The notes under the pieces are model-generated. The model was given only the letters and a program-made list of their open reading frames with translations. It was not told where the DNA came from and searched no databases. The position numbers were made by a program, and so were the translations under genes. Below are positions 62,250 to 64,000 of a stretch of 64,000 bases of DNA, one piece after another. Numbering within the stretch: the first letter of the stretch is position 1; each line of letters begins with the position of its first letter. This DNA is from a virus. The stretch is taken from positions 1-64,000 of IMG/VR virus record IMGVR_UViG_3300036834_000231. One strand, given 5' to 3'.

Positions 62250-62591
62250 ATGGCGGTTTACCTCGCGCAGTTGCTCTGTCCGGCGCGCCATACCATCCTC
62301 GCGCTAGCCGAGGAGCGCGGGCCGTTGACCGAAGAGCAGATCAAACAGGAGAATGAGGGGCTCGCGGTATTGCTCTGGAAGATGAAAGGCAAGCTGCGGC
62401 TGTCGCTCAATCCCTGGTGCGCGCTGTGCGGGGCAAAGGAGGCAACGTGGCACGTCGAAGTCGGACGGACCAAATTCCAGACGAAACAGGAAGCCGATCG
62501 GGAGCTCAGCCGGCTGGAACAGGAGCAACTGGACACCCAGCGCACGCTTGTTCAGCGCGGACGGGCCTTCGACAGCCCGGAAAAGAACTGA
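62250..62591 (+). CDS. Small protein of unknown function
   Basis: A 113-residue protein: YLAQLLCPARHTILALAEER, NPWCALCGAKEATWHVEVGR (one CxxC), then a long helix. Family unknown. See the next gene for a possible frameshift at its end. Confidence 0.6.
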   Translation: MAVYLAQLLCPARHTILALAEERGPLTEEQIKQENEGLAVLLWKMKGKLRLSLNPWCALCGAKEATWHVEVGRTKFQTKQEADRELSRLEQEQLDTQRTLVQRGRAFDSPEKN

Positions 62592-62848
62592 GCGTCGAGG
62601 AACGGGACATCGAGCTGCGCCCGCCGCTCGAAATCCAGCGCGCCCACGATCTCTTGACAGGCATCCTCCTCGGCCATTGCCCTTGCCCCGAGCGCGTGCA
62701 GGCCGGCCGCCTGCGCGACGCCGCCGACGTCTTGTGCTGGGTCTTAGAGCATCGGCACAATCAAAGGTTCACGATGAATTTGGCAATGCTCGAGGATTTT
62801 CTAAAGGAGAGCGGGTTCGCGCTGGTCGAGGAGCAGGAGAACGGGTAA
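62588..62848 (+). CDS. Small helical protein, start unclear
   Basis: Clear protein sequence (ERDIELRPPLEIQRAHDLLT, AADVLCWVLEHRHNQRFTMN) but no ATG, GTG or TTG between 62417 and the first conserved-looking codons. CTG 62588, four bases before the previous stop, is the simplest start. Frameshifting from the previous gene is the alternative. Confidence 0.5.
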   Translation: MSVEERDIELRPPLEIQRAHDLLTGILLGHCPCPERVQAGRLRDAADVLCWVLEHRHNQRFTMNLAMLEDFLKESGFALVEEQENG

Positions 62849-62854
62849 CAGGCT

Positions 62855-63325
62855 ATGGATATCGAGGCCTTGAACGCCATGGGCGAGCGCGCCGTCGCGG
62901 CCGCGATCGAGCAACTCAAGCGTAACGGTAAGTTTCCGCCGCTCTTTCTGGTGGAATCGCCCGCCGGCTGCGATGCCGTGACGGGCCGATCCGAGACCGA
63001 GCAAGGATGGTCTGCGGCGCGCGATGACATGGCCGAGAAGATCCGCGAACTGGTGCGCACCAAAAATGCCTACGCCGTCATCGGTACGACCGATTCGTGG
63101 ATTACCGAACCGCTCAAAGGCGGCAGACGGAGGAGCGCCATCCTGATCCGCATCGAAACGCCGATCTATGAGCGCTCGATCCTCCAGTTCTACTACCGGA
63201 ACGCCGAAGGCGCGATTATCTTGCGCGAGCGCCAACAGACCGATACCCTGGCGAAGGACTTCCGGCCCGGCGTCGGGCGCTTTATGCGCTTCTTTTCGCC
63301 GGTCGAGACGAAGGCGGCGCAGTAA
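62855..63325 (+). CDS. Protein of unknown function
   Basis: A 156-residue protein: MGERAVAAAIEQLKRNGKFP, then a beta-rich core (SAILIRIETPIYERSILQFY). Looks like a compact single domain without catalytic motif. Confidence 0.65.
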   Translation: MDIEALNAMGERAVAAAIEQLKRNGKFPPLFLVESPAGCDAVTGRSETEQGWSAARDDMAEKIRELVRTKNAYAVIGTTDSWITEPLKGGRRRSAILIRIETPIYERSILQFYYRNAEGAIILRERQQTDTLAKDFRPGVGRFMRFFSPVETKAAQ

Positions 63326-63326
63326 T

Positions 63327-63644
63327 TTGCCCGCCAAACGCGAGTCCTGGCATGAATTGGTCCCCGCCACCCGGCGCGAAATGGGCATGCTTGAGGAAAA
63401 ATTGCTCACCCGCGCGTTGGCCTTGGAGACCGCGGTCGCCGGCTTGCGGCAGGAGTTTCAGGCCTTTTCGTCGGAGGAGCGCAAACTCTTGCACGCTTTG
63501 CTGCGCTACGCCGAGGGCGGCCCCGAACACCGCGCCGTTTTGCGTAGGATGCTCCAACTCCTCGATATCCCGGCCGCTTTGCTCGAAAACATCCTCACCC
63601 GTAAGAGGCTCAATGAACCGGAGGGTCTTCGAGAGCCTCAATGA
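63327..63644 (+). CDS. Helical protein of unknown function
   Basis: A 105-residue protein from TTG 63327, one base after the previous stop: MLEEKLLTRALALETAVAGL, ILTRKRLNEPEGL. Coiled-coil-like. Confidence 0.55.
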   Translation: MPAKRESWHELVPATRREMGMLEEKLLTRALALETAVAGLRQEFQAFSSEERKLLHALLRYAEGGPEHRAVLRRMLQLLDIPAALLENILTRKRLNEPEGLREPQ

Positions 63645-63650
63645 CGGATG

Positions 63651-63923
63651 TTAGTGGTGGGCCCGGTCCCATAAGAGGTCTACCCGCGCCGCCAGCTTGT
63701 CCATCTTGCTCTCCAGCCGGTTCGATAGCTCATCGATTTTGCGGTCGAGATTGTTCATCCGCTGTTCGAGCGCGTTGAAGCGCAGGTTCATTTCGTTGCG
63801 CAGCGTGTTCATTTCGTTGCGCAGCGTGTTGATCGCCGTTTCGTTGCGTAGCCAGGTCAATATCACCGCTAGCGTCGGTATGCCGCCGCTGAGCGCGCTC
63901 GTGATCCATTGGTCCGTCGTCAT
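63651..63923 (-). CDS. Membrane-anchored coiled-coil protein
   Basis: A 90-residue protein: hydrophobic N-terminus SALSGGIPTLAVILTWLRNE, then NTLRNEMNTLRNEMNLRFNA and NLDRKIDELSNRLESKMDKL. NTLRNEM is a seven-residue tandem repeat also visible in DNA (21 bases). Confidence 0.7.
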   Translation of the reverse strand: MTTDQWITSALSGGIPTLAVILTWLRNETAINTLRNEMNTLRNEMNLRFNALEQRMNNLDRKIDELSNRLESKMDKLAARVDLLWDRAHH

Positions 63924-63926
63924 CTG

Positions 63927-63941
63927 ATAGCCCTAGGATAT
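63927..63941. promoter_or_regulatory. Start-associated dyad between divergent genes (one mismatch)
   Basis: ATAGC cctag GATAT, 3 bases from the minus ATG (63923) and 9 from the plus ATG (63951). Confidence 0.65.
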
Positions 63942-63950
63942 CCTGGACGC

Positions 63951-64000
63951 ATGCCACGCTCGATTATCTGTCCTCGCTGCGGCCGCGAGAGCTTCAATGC
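63951..64000 (+). CDS. 5' end of a zinc-ribbon protein (partial)
   Basis: MPRSIICPRCGRESFN, open to the window edge. CPRCGR is a first zinc knuckle. The rest lies outside. Confidence 0.5.
   Translation, partial: MPRSIICPRCGRESFN

Noticed and set aside
1-64000. tRNA or rRNA genes
   Set aside because: I saw no cloverleaf with TTCGA-type loop or rRNA core sequence on reading; a tRNA search program would settle it.

Overview
The window looks like part of a phage-plasmid (a temperate siphovirus that also carries plasmid replication and partition genes) from a GC-rich bacterium. Positions 1-15.8 kb hold the tail, fibre and lysis genes of a long-tailed phage. Further right are a plasmid-type RepA beside an iteron-bearing origin, a ParA with a ribbon-helix-helix partner, a DnaB helicase and phage recombination genes. 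Terminase, portal and capsid genes are absent and presumably lie left of the window. The host is not certain. Four Uma2-family genes, the GARPGAGRK-type zinc peptides and a YALFPIEDYF-type regulator remind me of Acidobacteriota, but that is an impression, not a proof.

Layout: 0-15.8 kb, tail chaperone-like gene, tape measure protein with a lytic transglycosylase domain, tail-tip genes, fibres, holin-like protein and lysozyme (all +). 15.8-19.2 kb, RecT, a RecB/Cas4-like exonuclease and a RusA-like resolvase. 19.2-23.8 kb, iteron origin, RepA, a second replication protein and DnaB (mainly -). 24-30.3 kb, toxin-antitoxin pair, Tlde1-like enzyme, serine recombinase, an Acb2/Tad1-like anti-defence protein, small membrane/coiled-coil proteins and ParA. 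30.3-37.8 kb, HNH, ParB-like, methyltransferase and radical SAM genes, a C5 methyltransferase with a second long ORF in another frame, and a Ku plus ATP-dependent ligase pair. 37.9-49.3 kb, a sigma factor, many very small genes, a Tad2-like anti-Thoeris protein, Uma2 proteins and BrnTA. 49.5-57 kb, a tightly overlapping minus-strand run of small unknown genes. 57-64 kb, duplicated segments, a beta-class methyltransferase and more small genes.

The most striking structure is a dispersed 15-bp dyad, ATATC-N5-GATAT, found 5 times perfectly and at least 8 times with one arm mismatch, nearly always at a gene start on either strand. At six or more of these sites the A of an ATG lies exactly 13 bases from the dyad start. 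This puts a TATCNN hexamer six bases before the start codon, as expected for a -10 element driving leaderless mRNA. The TATCAC half-site matches the WATCACW heptad bound by the omega ribbon-helix-helix regulator of plasmid pSM19035. The window carries its own ParA plus ribbon-helix-helix pair, flanked by such sites, and its own sigma factor. I infer one network linking partition and gene expression.

A second candidate system is a set of four microprotein modules (41.7, 44.7, 46.5 and 47.1 kb). Each has a GC hairpin, then 33-36 intervening bases, then a 23-25 residue hydrophobic/basic peptide. Three of the four have a Shine-Dalgarno sequence matching the 16S tail over up to 13 bases, and the fourth has its Shine-Dalgarno in a hairpin loop.
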